DNA from: Eriocheir sinensis
Taxonomy: Eukaryota > Arthropoda > Malacostraca > Decapoda > Varunidae
NCBI RefSeq assembly: GCF_024679095.1
Contig: NW_026111818.1
Location: 214,001 to 278,000 of the forward strand
Direction of reading: 5' to 3'
Length of the DNA stretch: 64,000 nt
Made by a program: the position numbers and the translations under genes. Below are positions 36,232 to 46,744 of the stretch, one piece after another. The stretch's first letter is position 1, and the number at the start of each line of letters is the position of its first letter. The notes below the pieces were generated by a model that saw only the letters and a program-made list of their open reading frames with translations, did not search any database and had not been told where the DNA came from.

Positions 36232-36317
36232 AACAACAAAAAAAAAAAAACAATCACCAACAGAAAGAAGGTCACTTATAAATTACTTCCGTGAGACTTA
36301 CAGTGACAGACAGACCA

Positions 36318-36352
<35 letters not shown>
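36190..36352. repeat. (CT)n, poly(A) and (ACAG)n tracts
   Basis: CT at 36190-36228, an A-run near 36238-36250 and about eleven ACAG tetramers at 36304-36351. Confidence 0.95.
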
Positions 36353-36445
36353 CAAACAACAAGCATTTTCATTTCCAAACCTGTATCTGAGGAAGCAGGT
36401 GTGGACGACAAGGTGTGGGAGGTGTGTGCGAAAGGAACGGAGCAG

Positions 36446-36473
36446 GTGTGTGTGTGTGTGTGTGTGTGTGTGT
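36446..36473. repeat. (GT)n tract
   Basis: Fourteen GT dinucleotides, with CAGGTG motifs on both sides. Confidence 0.96.
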
Positions 36474-36499
36474 AAGGCAGGTGTTTGGAGGAAAGGTGC

Positions 36500-36965
36500 T
36501 GAAGGGGAGAGGAGGAGGAAGAGGAGGAGAGAAGAGGGGGTGGGGGAGAGAGAGAGGAGGAAAGTAGTGCTTGTGGGTTGTGGAGGAAGAATTGGATTGG
36601 TTTGAGAGAGAGATAAAACTAGAGGAGGAAGAGGAGGAGGAGGAGGAGGAGAGGGAAGAAGAGGAGGAAGAGGAGGAAAAAGAGGAATGAGAAGGAAAAG
36701 GTGTTTGAAGAATTCCAGAGGTACCGATTGAAGGAGAATGGGAATAGGAAAAGGAGGAGGAGGAGGAGGAGGAGGAGGAGGAGGAGGAGGAGGAGGAGGA
36801 GGAGGTGAAAATGTTGATGGCTAATAGCGGGACGTGAGGAGCTGGAGGCAACCACATCATTATCAACAACAGCAACAACAACAACAACAACTACAACAAC
36901 AACTAGACTTGGCACAGTTCACACGGTTGACAGGGAGGAGGAGGAGGAGGAGGAGGAGGAGGAGG
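36500..36965. repeat. (GGA)n and (CAA)n tracts in a purine-rich block
   Basis: GGA runs at about 36624-36670, 36755-36804 and 36936-36963, and CAA/CTA triplets at 36864-36904. Confidence 0.95.
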
Positions 36966-37008
36966 GAAGGAGAAAGTACAGCGACATAGATTGATACGAT
37001 TAGATGTA

Positions 37009-37207
<199 letters not shown>

Positions 37208-37439
37208 CTAACTTTCATCAGCTTTAATTCGCCTTTTCCTTTCCTTCAACTTATCTTACCTGTTTAAATAAAGTTGTTCCCTTCACACACGAACAAAACC
37301 AATAAAGAGCGCGTTGTCTTGCTGTCTTCCTCACTCCCTTGAAGGTGCAGTGCTGATGGGCTGGCTGACCTTCCCTCTGTTCAACCCCTCATGCATGCAC
37401 CGGGGTTCGAAGGCTGGACTGAGCGAACACGGTCTGCCT

Positions 37440-38030
37440 ATCCTAACCGTATGTAGCCGAACCTAACCTAACCTCACCTCACCTGACCTCACCTTTCCAA
37501 CTCATTTCACCTCTCACGTACTCTCTCGGTCCACATCCTAATCTACATCCTAACTTGTAATAACCCTACCTAACCTAACCCTTCCTAATCTAACCTAGCC
37601 TAACCTAACCTAACCTGACCTGACCTCATCTATCCAACTCACTTCACCTCTCATCTGCTCTCTCGTTCCACATCCTAATCTATCCTAACTTATAATAACC
37701 CTACCTAACCTTACCTTTCCTAATCTAACCTAACCTAACCTAACCTAACCTGACCTCACCTCATCTATATACCTCACTTCACCTCTCATCTACTCTCTCG
37801 TTCCACATCCTAATCTATCCTAACTTATAATAACCTTACCTAACCTTAACTTTCCTAATCTAACCTGACCTGACCTGACCTCATCTATCCAACTCACTTC
37901 ACCTCTCATGTACTCTCTCGTTCCACATCCTAATCTATCCTAACTTAAAATAACCCTACCTAACCTTACCTTTCCTAATCTAACCAAACGTAACCTGACC
38001 TGACCTCAACTCACCTCATCTATAAACCTA
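37440..38030. repeat. 137-bp array carrying CCTAA telomere-like runs
   Basis: The marker CCACATCCTAATCT recurs at 37531, 37668, 37803 and 37923 (spacings 137, 135, 120). Each unit contains a run of CCTAA pentamers, the longest about five perfect copies at 37725-37750, grading into CCTGA and CCTCA variants. CCTAA/TTAGG is the ancestral arthropod telomere repeat, so these are interstitial telomere-like runs inside a longer tandem unit. No open frame of note. Confidence 0.93.
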
Positions 38031-38286
38031 CTGTGCAATTAAGAGTTGTCCAGGTGAGAGGTAACAGTTAATGAGACTTTTCAAATAGTTTTCCATTTAG
38101 AACACACCTTTACCTTATTCTTCCCATCTACCTGTACTGTGCAATTAAGAGTTGTCCAGGTGAGAGGTAACAGTTAGTGAGACTTTTCAAATAGTTTTCC
38201 ATTTAGAACACACCTTTACCTTATTCTTCCCATCTACCTGTACTGTGCAATTAAGAGTTGTCCAGGTGAGAGGTAACAGTTAATGA
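38031..38286. repeat. 106-bp tandem repeat, 2.4 near-identical copies
   Basis: CTGTGCAATTAAGAGTTGTC begins copies at 38031, 38137 and 38243, exactly 106 bp apart. The first two full copies differ at one visible position (TTAATGAG versus TTAGTGAG). Each carries a CCAGGTGAG motif. The array directly abuts the CCTAA array. Confidence 0.96.
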
Positions 38287-38329
38287 GAAAAATGTTGCCA
38301 GAACTAGACTTTTCATCCCCGAAAGAAAA

Positions 38330-38460
38330 ACAACTTAAGTAACTTCTAACTACACAACTAACTCTACTACACTACTAACTACTACACAAACTACTAACTA
38401 CACAACTAACTTTACTACACTACTAACTACTCCACTATCTACTAACTACACAAACGAAGA
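38330..38460. repeat. CTAACTACA-type degenerate repeat
   Basis: ACTAACTACACAACTAACT-type words are repeated with variation over about 130 bp. Confidence 0.85.
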
Positions 38461-38541
38461 GAAAAGCAACGTACCTCCCCTGCCTTTTCACCTCATTAAT
38501 CAACCTCTCCACACACCTATCCACCGACTCATTCACATCAC

Positions 38542-38745
38542 CAGCGTTGCCAGATTATCGTATTCACCACTTCGTCTTTATCACTTTTAACCCTCAGACT
38601 CTCGTACCTACACAAATAGCGATAGAAAATTGAAGTTAGCGTTAAAGCTCCTATTTATTGATGTTTGTTTGTTTGTTTTTGCATTCGTTATTGGTCAGAA
38701 ACTACGACAATGCAATGCGATGAGTACGACAATCTGGCAACGCTG
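38542..38745 (+). mobile_element. hAT-like non-autonomous element, copy 1 (204 bp)
   Basis: Begins CAGCGTTGCC and ends GGCAACGCTG. The terminal inverted repeats match at about 23 of 25 positions. An exact 8-bp direct duplication, CACATCAC, flanks it at 38534-38541 and 38746-38753. An 8-bp duplication and CAGNG termini are the signature of the hAT superfamily of DNA transposons. It has no transposase frame, so it would be a MITE mobilised in trans. Copies 2 and 3 lie within 450 bp. The family assignment rests on termini and duplication only. Confidence 0.85.
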
Positions 38746-38929
38746 CACATCACACCTGCCACTCCACCGCCACGCACTCAAAACCCACGCAAAAAAGAAA
38801 AGAAACCACGCTAAGGAGGTCACTTGGAGACATTAATCCATCTTCGGGCGTGTCATAGGGAGTCACATCACAATTTTTTTCCGTCCATCGGTCTGAGGTC
38901 TGATTTAGTGGCCTCCAACAGGTCTTGAG

Positions 38930-39142
38930 CGGCGTTGTCAGATTGTCGTACCCAGCGGCAGACTATCGTACTCATCATCTTGCATTATCTGGTATCTGAC
39001 GCATCACTATTGAAAAAAACCCCATCAATAATTAACGCTTTTAAAAAAACGTGAATTTCTTATCGTTATTTCTGTGGGTACGACAGTTTTGGGTCTAAAT
39101 CGATAAATGCAGTGTTCTGAGTAAGATAATATGGTAACACTA
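38930..39142 (-). mobile_element. hAT-like non-autonomous element, copy 2 (213 bp, inverted)
   Basis: Flanked by the exact 8-bp duplication GTCTTGAG (38922-38929 and 39143-39150), which fits the nTnnnnAn target pattern known for Ac-like hAT elements. The termini are mutated (CGGCG start, ACACTA end; about 17 of 26 positions paired). Its reverse complement aligns with copies 1 and 3 through GACCCAAAA, ATTNNTGATG and GCGTCAGA blocks, so it is inserted in the opposite orientation. Near its left end the terminal motif is repeated (TCGTACCCAG then TCGTACTCAT), suggesting an internal terminal duplication. Confidence 0.8.
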
Positions 39143-39173
39143 GTCTTGAGTTTCGCAGAGAACATGTTAGAGA

Positions 39174-39367
39174 CAAAGTTGCCAGATTGTTTTACTCCGC
39201 CTCTTATATTTACCGACTTCCGACCCAAAAACTGTCTCGTGGACCCCAATAAGAAGATTCACTTAAAATTATCGTTAAAATAGTTAATTCCTGATGTTTC
39301 TTGGCAATAGCTAGGCGTCAGAAACCGGTAAATACTATGGTCTGAGTACGACAATCTGGCAACGGTG
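39174..39367 (+). mobile_element. hAT-like non-autonomous element, copy 3 (194 bp)
   Basis: Starts CAAAGTTGCC and ends GGCAACGGTG, with about 20 of 24 terminal positions paired. The flanking octamers GTTAGAGA (39166-39173) and GTTAGAGG (39368-39375) match at 7 of 8 bases. Internally it shares TTATCGTTAAA, CTGATGTTT and GCGTCAGAAAC-type blocks with copy 1. No coding capacity. It lies only 31 bp from copy 2. Confidence 0.83.
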
Positions 39368-39375
39368 GTTAGAGG

Positions 39376-39540
39376 CCGATTGTCATACACTAAACATTTC
39401 GGCGCCCAAGCTACGAGAGTTATGAACCTTGGCCCGGGTAGTTTTATGACCCTGGTGGTAGTTTGACCTTTCTTCTATACCATGAGCCTAAAGAAACACT
39501 CATTAGAACCCAGATGATGTACTGTTTGGCCTGGAAATAG
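39376..39540. other. Non-repetitive stretch, nothing recognised
   Basis: Complex sequence to the right of the hAT-like trio. No coding frame or terminus was recognised. Confidence 0.35.
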
Positions 39541-39544
39541 TTGA

Positions 39545-40335
39545 TGTGAGAGAACGTGATGGTGGATGTGAAAGAAGGATAGAAGCGTGAAGCAGATGGC
39601 CTAGAGAATATAGAAGGGGATGGAAGTGTGAAGTTGATGGATTGGAGAATGTGGAAGAGGATGGAAATGAGTAGCAGATGTATTAAGACTAGAGGATGTG
39701 GAGATGGATGGAGGTATTAAGCAGTAGAAAGTGAAGGAAGGTGTTACCTGTCCCACAAACAAACAGGTAAAGGTGATAGAATTGAAGTGAATATAGAAAT
39801 TGAAGTGAAAGAGGATGGAAGTGCAAAACTGAAAGAATGCGATTATAACCAACAACAAAAATGATGAAACTGGAGGAAAATGAAGAGGAAAGTAAAGGAA
39901 AGTGAAAGTAAGGTAACAAGATGATAAAAGATGCTAATACCTCCCTCCAAAATGCGAGAGGATAGGAATGGTGATGGAAATGATAAGAGTATGATAAGGA
40001 AGGTGATAAAAGGTGAAAGAATATGACAGAAAAGGTAATAAAAGGTGATGAAAAGAAGGGAATATGAGAGGAAAGGTGATAGAAGGTGATGAAAATGATG
40101 GAATATGATAGGAAAGGTAATGAAAGGTATCTACTGAAAATGATGGAAAATTATAGAAATGTTGATACAAGGTAATATAAAAGATGGAAAATGATAGGGA
40201 AGATGATAAGAGATGATGAAAATGAGGGAAAGTGATAGGGGGTGGGTGATGAAAATGATGGAAGATGATAGAAGAGGTGATAGGTAATGAATATGACGAA
40301 ATATGATAGAGGGAAGCGAAGAAAAGTGAAAGTTT
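39545..40335. repeat. GA/GAT-rich array with 41-bp units
   Basis: The clearest part is 39940-40330, where GAATATGA-type words recur at 40019, 40060 and 40101 (41 bp apart), followed by GGAAAATT/GGAAAATG variants at about the same spacing. 39545-39940 holds looser GGATGGAAGTG and GTGAAG words. Confidence 0.88.
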
Positions 40336-40507
40336 AAGTTATTGAATAAAGAGAGTGAGAGAACATGAGACCGGAAGCGAATGAAGGTGAATGAGTGTCG
40401 GGTAATTGACGGCCATTAACTGTACGGTATTGTTTGTCTTTTTCTCTTTTTTATCTCAGGTAATTGATTCTTAATAATGACAGGTGTCCCACGGCCCCTT
40501 TTGACCC

Positions 40508-40509
<2 letters not shown>

Positions 40510-40558
<49 letters not shown>
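40510..40558. repeat. (GT)n microsatellite
   Basis: Twenty-four GT dinucleotides. Confidence 0.98.
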
Positions 40559-40559
<1 letters not shown>

Positions 40560-40664
40560 GACATGGGTTACACAGGTAGGTAAAAACGACTAATTAGATA
40601 GAGGTTGACAGGTAAGTTAGTTTTGAAAGTCGCCTAAATATTATAGATCGACATTCCTAACATA

Positions 40665-40665
40665 A

Positions 40666-40700
<35 letters not shown>

Positions 40701-40725
40701 GTTGCTACCACTACTACTACCTCCA
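40665..40725. repeat. (CTA)n tract
   Basis: About ten ACT/CTA triplets plus interrupted copies. Confidence 0.95.
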
Positions 40726-41049
40726 CTACCCTCACCTTTCCACTACTCCTGACACACCATAAATCACAAACAGTAGGTACCTTAAAAAAAAACCGACGAA
40801 GGTGAGGGAGAGAAAAAAAAGTAAAAAGAAAACTGAAATCTATGCAAAGCCATCCCGCTAACCAGGGTCGGCGGCAGCGAGGTGAGAAATGCAACAGTAA
40901 CTCTTTCCTCCGCCTGTAATTTCTGTTCCCTGCGCCCTATCCATAACCCTAATCCATCTTGGTTCCCCTGACGCAGAAACATAGACCGGGGAACCACCTC
41001 CTCCACCACCACCACCTCCACTACCACCAGTACCCATCCATCCACGCAT

Positions 41050-41420
41050 TCTCTCTCTTCCTCTCTCTTTCTAACCTTCCCATTAACGTCTTCCACCTTA
41101 ATTCCACTCCACTATACCTTCCACCTTTTCTATCATCCACACACATTCTTTCTCTCTTCCTCTCTTTTCTAACCTTCCCATTAACGTCTTCCACCTTAAT
41201 TCCACTCCACTATACCTTCCACCTTTTCTATCATCCACACACATTCTTTCTCTCTTCCTCTCTTTTCTAACCTTCCCATTAACGTCTTCCACCTTAATTC
41301 CACTCCACTATACCTTCCACCTTTTCTATCATCCACACACATTCTTTCTCTCTTCCTCTCTTTTCTAACCTTCCCATTAACGTCTTCCACTTTAATTCCA
41401 CTCCACTGTACCTTCCACCT
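41050..41420. repeat. 98-bp tandem repeat, about 3.7 copies
   Basis: CTAACCTTCCCATTAACG occurs at 41071, 41169, 41267 and 41365, exactly 98 bp apart, with very few differences between units. A diverged fifth unit can be traced near 41505-41555. Identical 64-codon reverse frames appear in successive units only because of this repetition. Confidence 0.97.
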
Positions 41421-41864
41421 TTACCACCACTACCACTACCACCACTTCTACTTCTGCTCATCCATCTACGCATTCTCTCTCTTTTTGTCTCTTCCTTTCT
41501 ATCTTAACCTTTCAATTAGTCTACTGTCTTCCACCTTAACTCCACTTCAATATATTTTACCCTCCTTCCCTTTTCCACCTTCACTCTCACTATCATTTTC
41601 ATCACTATCCACCACCTATCTACCTTTTCTTTCACTTTCAGCACCTCCACAACTCCTTTATCTTCTCTTTAATCTCCATTGCTATCTTCCATCCTTTTAC
41701 CTTTTCCTACTCTCCTTCATTGCTATCTTTCTTCTACCTATCTTTCCCTCTATCATCATCTTTCCATTATCGCTATCTTCCACCTTGCTATCCTTTCCCT
41801 CCTCACTGTGTTGTTCTTCCCTTGTCCGCTCCTCCATCCTCCATCCTCTGCCATCTCCGCAACA

Positions 41865-42224
41865 AGGCGAAGGGTGCGAGGAGACTTGATCGAAGTTTAT
41901 AAATGGATGAAGGGATTTAATAAAGGGGATGTCAATAAAATTTTGAGAGTGAAAGAGCCAGGTAGGACGCGTGGCAATGGTTTTAAGTTAGACAAATTCA
42001 GATTCAACAAAGACATAGGCAAGAATTGGTTCACTAATAGAGTGGTGGACGAATGGAACAGGCTTGGGAGCCATGTTGTGGGTGCCAATACCATAGATAC
42101 ATTCAAGAAGAGGTTAGATAAAGCCATGGATGGTGAGGTAAGGTGGGGTTGAGTGTACAGGAGCTGCCTTGTATAGGCCAACCGGCCTCTTGCAGACTCC
42201 TTACGTTCTTATGTTCTTATGTTC
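41865..42224 (+). mobile_element. LINE (CR1/L2/Jockey-like) 3' end, 5'-truncated
   Basis: A frame from 41865 to the stop at 42150-42152 encodes the final about 95 residues of a non-LTR retrotransposon reverse transcriptase. Recognisable blocks in order are an RGDLIEVYKWMKG segment, an RTRGNGFKL segment, an NWFTNRVVDEWNRLG segment and a closing IDTFKKRLDKAMDG segment. This is the usual C-terminal tail of CR1/L2/Jockey-type polymerases; the catalytic domain is absent. After the stop come about 45 bases of 3' UTR and a tail of TTATGTTC octamers ending at 42224. It is embedded in CTTCC-rich repeat. The tail type fits this clade. The exact clade is inference from memory of the motif pattern. Confidence 0.85.
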
Positions 42225-42340
42225 ATTCCACCTCCATCTGCCACCACTACCACCTCCACCGCCGCCTGGAAGCAAGGACCTCACCACCATTTATCACCAC
42301 TAAAGAGGGGAAGAAAATGGTACAGTACTTTGGCTAACTT

Positions 42341-43204
<864 letters not shown>

Positions 43205-43460
43205 CAACAAACCAACGTACGCCAGTTCGCATCCCGCTTCGCTCATCGTTGGTTCTGTTTTCGCGGGGCCAAAAACGCGACCGTTACAACCGTTACTAAG
43301 TCGCCGGAAACCGTTTTGGGAGTAGCGTCTGATCGCGCGTTGCCGAGAGCCGACAGCAGCACTTCAAAGCGATCACCGAGGCTTCAAAAACACGAGACGA
43401 AGCCTTTTACGAACCACCTCGCCTAAGCCTCGCTCGAGAGAGAACCCGAAGCCGCTCACT
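43205..43460. other. CpG-dense non-repetitive patch
   Basis: About 250 bp with roughly thirty CG dinucleotides, between A-rich repeats. It could be a promoter, an exon or relic coding DNA. No TATA box or long frame was seen. Confidence 0.35.
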
Positions 43461-43462
43461 CA

Positions 43463-43807
43463 GAAAATAAGACAAAGAAAATGGAGAAAATAATCGAGAA
43501 AAAGAAAATAAGAGAAAAGAAAGAGAAAAGAAGTAATAGAAATAACAGAATAAATGTAATGGAAAAATAATAGAAAGAAAATGAAGAAAATAATCTAGAA
43601 AAAGAAAATAAGAGAAAAGAAAGAGAAAAGAAGTAATAGAAATAATAGAGATAGAAGTAATGGAAAAATAATAGAAAGAAAATGAAGAAAATAATCGAGA
43701 AAAATAAAATAATAGAGAAAAGAAAGAGAAAAGAAGTAATAGAAATAATAGAGATAGAAGTAATGGAAAAATAATAGAAAGAAAATGAAGAAAATAATCG
43801 AGAAAAC
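43463..43807. repeat. A-rich minisatellite, 100-103 bp units
   Basis: TAATCGAGAAAA (or TAATCTAG) occurs at 43491, 43591, 43692 and 43795, each followed by AATAAGAGAAAAGAAAGAG-type sequence. About 3.5 units. The reverse frames are Phe/Leu/Ser-rich and periodic. Confidence 0.95.
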
Positions 43808-43886
43808 AACGAAACAAAACACGATCGAGATAATACAGAAATTCTTCGCTTATTGAAACACACGTCGAGGGAGGAAGAAACAAGGC

Positions 43887-43888
<2 letters not shown>

Positions 43889-43928
<40 letters not shown>
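43889..43928. repeat. (GT)n microsatellite
   Basis: Twenty GT dinucleotides. Confidence 0.98.
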
Positions 43929-43931
<3 letters not shown>

Positions 43932-44044
43932 AGAAATATATCCTTCAAGATCCGCCCCCTCCTCCCTCTCTTCCCGACCACCTCTCCCCCAAACAAAAAG
44001 AAAAAAAAAAATAATACATCACCGTTACCAAACCAATCACAGCG

Positions 44045-44208
44045 GAGGAGGAGGAGGAGGAGGAGGAGGAGGAGGAGGAGGAGGTAGTAGAAGTAGTAGA
44101 AGAATGAGAATATGAAGGAAAGAAAAAAAATAAGAAGAGATAGACAACAAGGAAAAGAACAGGAATTAGAACAAAGAGGAGAAGGAGGAGGAGGAGGAGG
44201 AGGAGGAG
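44045..44208. repeat. (GGA)n tracts
   Basis: GGA runs at 44045-44084 and 44178-44208 with A-rich sequence between. Confidence 0.96.
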
Positions 44209-44309
44209 GGGTTTAAATCCTGTACTTTAAGGTTTCGGAATCGACTTGCCGCGGCCGTCGAGTCACTTGCAGGAGGCGATTCGGTTCAATTTATGTTTCC
44301 GGACCCGAA

Positions 44310-44450
44310 CATGTTATTGGGTGTGAGTGTGGGTGGGTGTGGATGGGTGTGGGTGTAAGGGTATGTGTATGGGTGCGTGTGTGAGGGTGTGTGAGGGTGC
44401 ATGGGTGTGTGTATGGGTGCGTGTGTGCGTGTGTAGGTGTGTGGGGGTGA
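44310..44450. repeat. GGGTGT/GTGTGG degenerate tract
   Basis: GTGGGTGTG-type words over about 140 bp. The Thr/His/Pro-rich reverse frame is its translation. Confidence 0.9.
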
Positions 44451-44819
44451 TTAGAACGAAGAAAGACAAACAAGAATAAAAGTAAGACAAAGAAATACAA
44501 ATGTAAGGAAGAACAACAAAAATAAAGAAGGGAGAATAAAGAAATAAGGAAGAATAAAAGGTGATGAGGGTGTGTAACAGTGTGGGTGAGTGGGTGGGTG
44601 TTCTTGGGTGTGTTGGGTGTGAGGGGTGAAGAAGAGAGGGAGAGGGGGAGGAAGGGAGGGAGGGAGAAAGGGAAGTGGTATTGTAAACTTTTTTTATAGT
44701 GACACTGTGGTTAGGGAAGAGAAGGGGAGGATGGGGAGGGGAGGGAAGGGGAGAATGGGGAAGGTAGGAAAGGGGAGTGAAGGTGGGAACGAAGGAAGGT
44801 GAGAAGGAGAAGTTGGAAG

Positions 44820-45325
44820 GAGGAGGATGAGGAGAAGGATGAGGAGAAGGATGAGGATGAGGATGAGGATGAGGAGAAGGATGAGGAGGAGGATGAGGAG
44901 AAGGATAAGGATGAGGATGAGGATGAGGAGAAGGATGAGGATGAGGATGAGGATGAGGAGGAGGAGAAGGATGAGGATGAGGATGAGGATGAGGATGAGG
45001 ATGAGGAGAAGGATGAGGATGAGGATGAGGATGAGGAGAAGGATGAGGATGAGGATGAGGATGAGGATGAGGATGAGGATGAGGATGAGGAGAAGGATGA
45101 GGATGAGGATGAGGATGAGGAGAAGGATGAGGATGAGGATGAGGATGAGGATGAGGATGAGGATGAGGATGAGGAGAAGGATGAGGATGAGGATGAGGAT
45201 GAGGAGGAGGAGAAGGATGAGGATGAGGATGAGGATGAGGATGAGGAGAAGGATGAGGATGAGGATGAGGATGAGGAGAAGGATGAGGATGAGGATGAGG
45301 ATGAGGATGAGGAGGATGAGGAGGC
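44820..45325. repeat. (GATGAG)n array with periodic GAGAAG
   Basis: About 84 hexamers, mostly GATGAG, broken by GAGAAG or GAGGAG after every 4-8 hexamers. Because the unit is six bases without stops, several frames stay open for more than 170 codons (Asp/Glu/Lys-rich and Arg/Met-rich forward; Ser-, Leu/Ile- and His/Pro-rich reverse). No domain or codon variation supports real coding. Confidence 0.97.
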
Positions 45326-45780
45326 CCACTGGGAAAGATGAGACCAAGATGATATGTGATTAAAATAAAGAAAACAAAGACACATACGCATGAAAATAAG
45401 AGAAATAAATAAAAGAAACGAAGAAAAAAAAACATAGATATCTGGAAGTGGAAATAAAGAAGAATGATGAATTAAGAAAGAATAAAGAATGGAAGAATAA
45501 GGAGGAAACAAGAATGAAGAAAAAAAGGAATAGAAGGAGAAAACAAGAGAAACAAAAGAAAACACAAACTAAAGAAACAACGAATGGATAAAACAGAATA
45601 ATAAAACAGCAATAATAAAAATCCTGAGTTATGGAAGACAAGTCGATAAAAAAACAACCAATAAAAAAACTCACTTTACGGCCTGAGAACAAGAAGCCGA
45701 AACAAACAAACAAACAAACAAAGTAAGATATAGAACGAAGAGTTATAAATCCATTTCCGTGACTTGGAGGAATGACACAG

Positions 45781-45831
45781 GAGGAGGAGGAGGAGGAGGA
45801 GGAGGAGGAGGAGGAGGAGGAGGAGGAGGAG
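45781..45831. repeat. (GGA)n tract
   Basis: Seventeen GGA triplets. Confidence 0.98.
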
Positions 45832-45889
45832 GGAGATAAACTTAACCTGTGTGACGGAAGAGGGACGCGAGCACTGATTTTCGACAGGT

Positions 45890-46600
45890 GTGGAGGGAGG
45901 AAAGGGAGAGAAGGAGGGAAGGGAGAGAAGGGAGGGAGGTAAGGGAGAGAAGGGAGGGAGGTAAGGTAGTCTATTACACGTATACAAGCGAGGAAAAAAA
46001 AAGAGAAGGAAAAGGGAGAAAGAAAAGGGAGAAACAGAAAGAGGAGAGTGATATGCGAGGGAGTGTGAGGGAGAGAAAGGAGGGAGGGAGAAAGGGAAGG
46101 AGGGAGGGAGGATAGTCCACTACACGTATAAAAGCAAGAAAGGGAGGAGAAAGAGAAGGGAGAAAGAAAAAAGAGAAAGAGAAAGAGGAGAGTTACATGC
46201 GAGGGAGTGTGAAAGAGAGGAAGGAGGGAGGAGAGAGGGAAGGAGGGAGAGAAGGAGGGAGGAAGGGAGGCTAGTCGCGTGTAAGGCAGAGAAAGGAAGG
46301 AAAGGAAGAAAGAGAAAGAGGGAGGAGTTATGAGGGAGGGAGGGAGAGGAAGAGAGAAGGAATAATAACTCAGAAACGAAGGAAGAAGAATAAAAAAGAG
46401 GAATGAACGAGGAAGGGAGAGAAGAAGAGAAAGGGAAGAACTGAAAGGGAGGGAGGAAGGTAGAAGGCAGGTAATCTCGGGGACGGGGGGAGGGAGGGAG
46501 GGTAGGAGTATTATTACACGCAGAAGAGAGGTTGTAAGAGAGGGAGGGAGAGAGGGAGAGAAAGGGAGAGGGAGGGAGAGTATGTGGCGTGATGAATGAC
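45890..46600. repeat. GGGA-rich array with about 150-bp units
   Basis: A TAGTCTATTACACGTATA core and variants recur near 45966, 46113, 46270 and 46507, each in front of GAAAGRGAGAAAG sequence and a GGGAGGGA run. Four decayed units. Confidence 0.85.
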
Positions 46601-46744
46601 TGACGGAGGCCCCATGAGAGTCACGAGGGAGAGAAAGGGAGCGAGGGAGGAAAGGGAGGGAGGGAAGGGAGGGAAGGGAGGGAGGGAGAGAGGAATGAGG
46701 AAGGGGATGACAAGTTACGAGTTTCTGATTGGAGGGTTTGAAGG

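Noticed and set aside
37320..37440. Possible tRNA or tRNA-derived SINE (GGTTCGAA near 37414)
   Set aside because: The B-box-like string is present, but no convincing A box or cloverleaf arms could be drawn.
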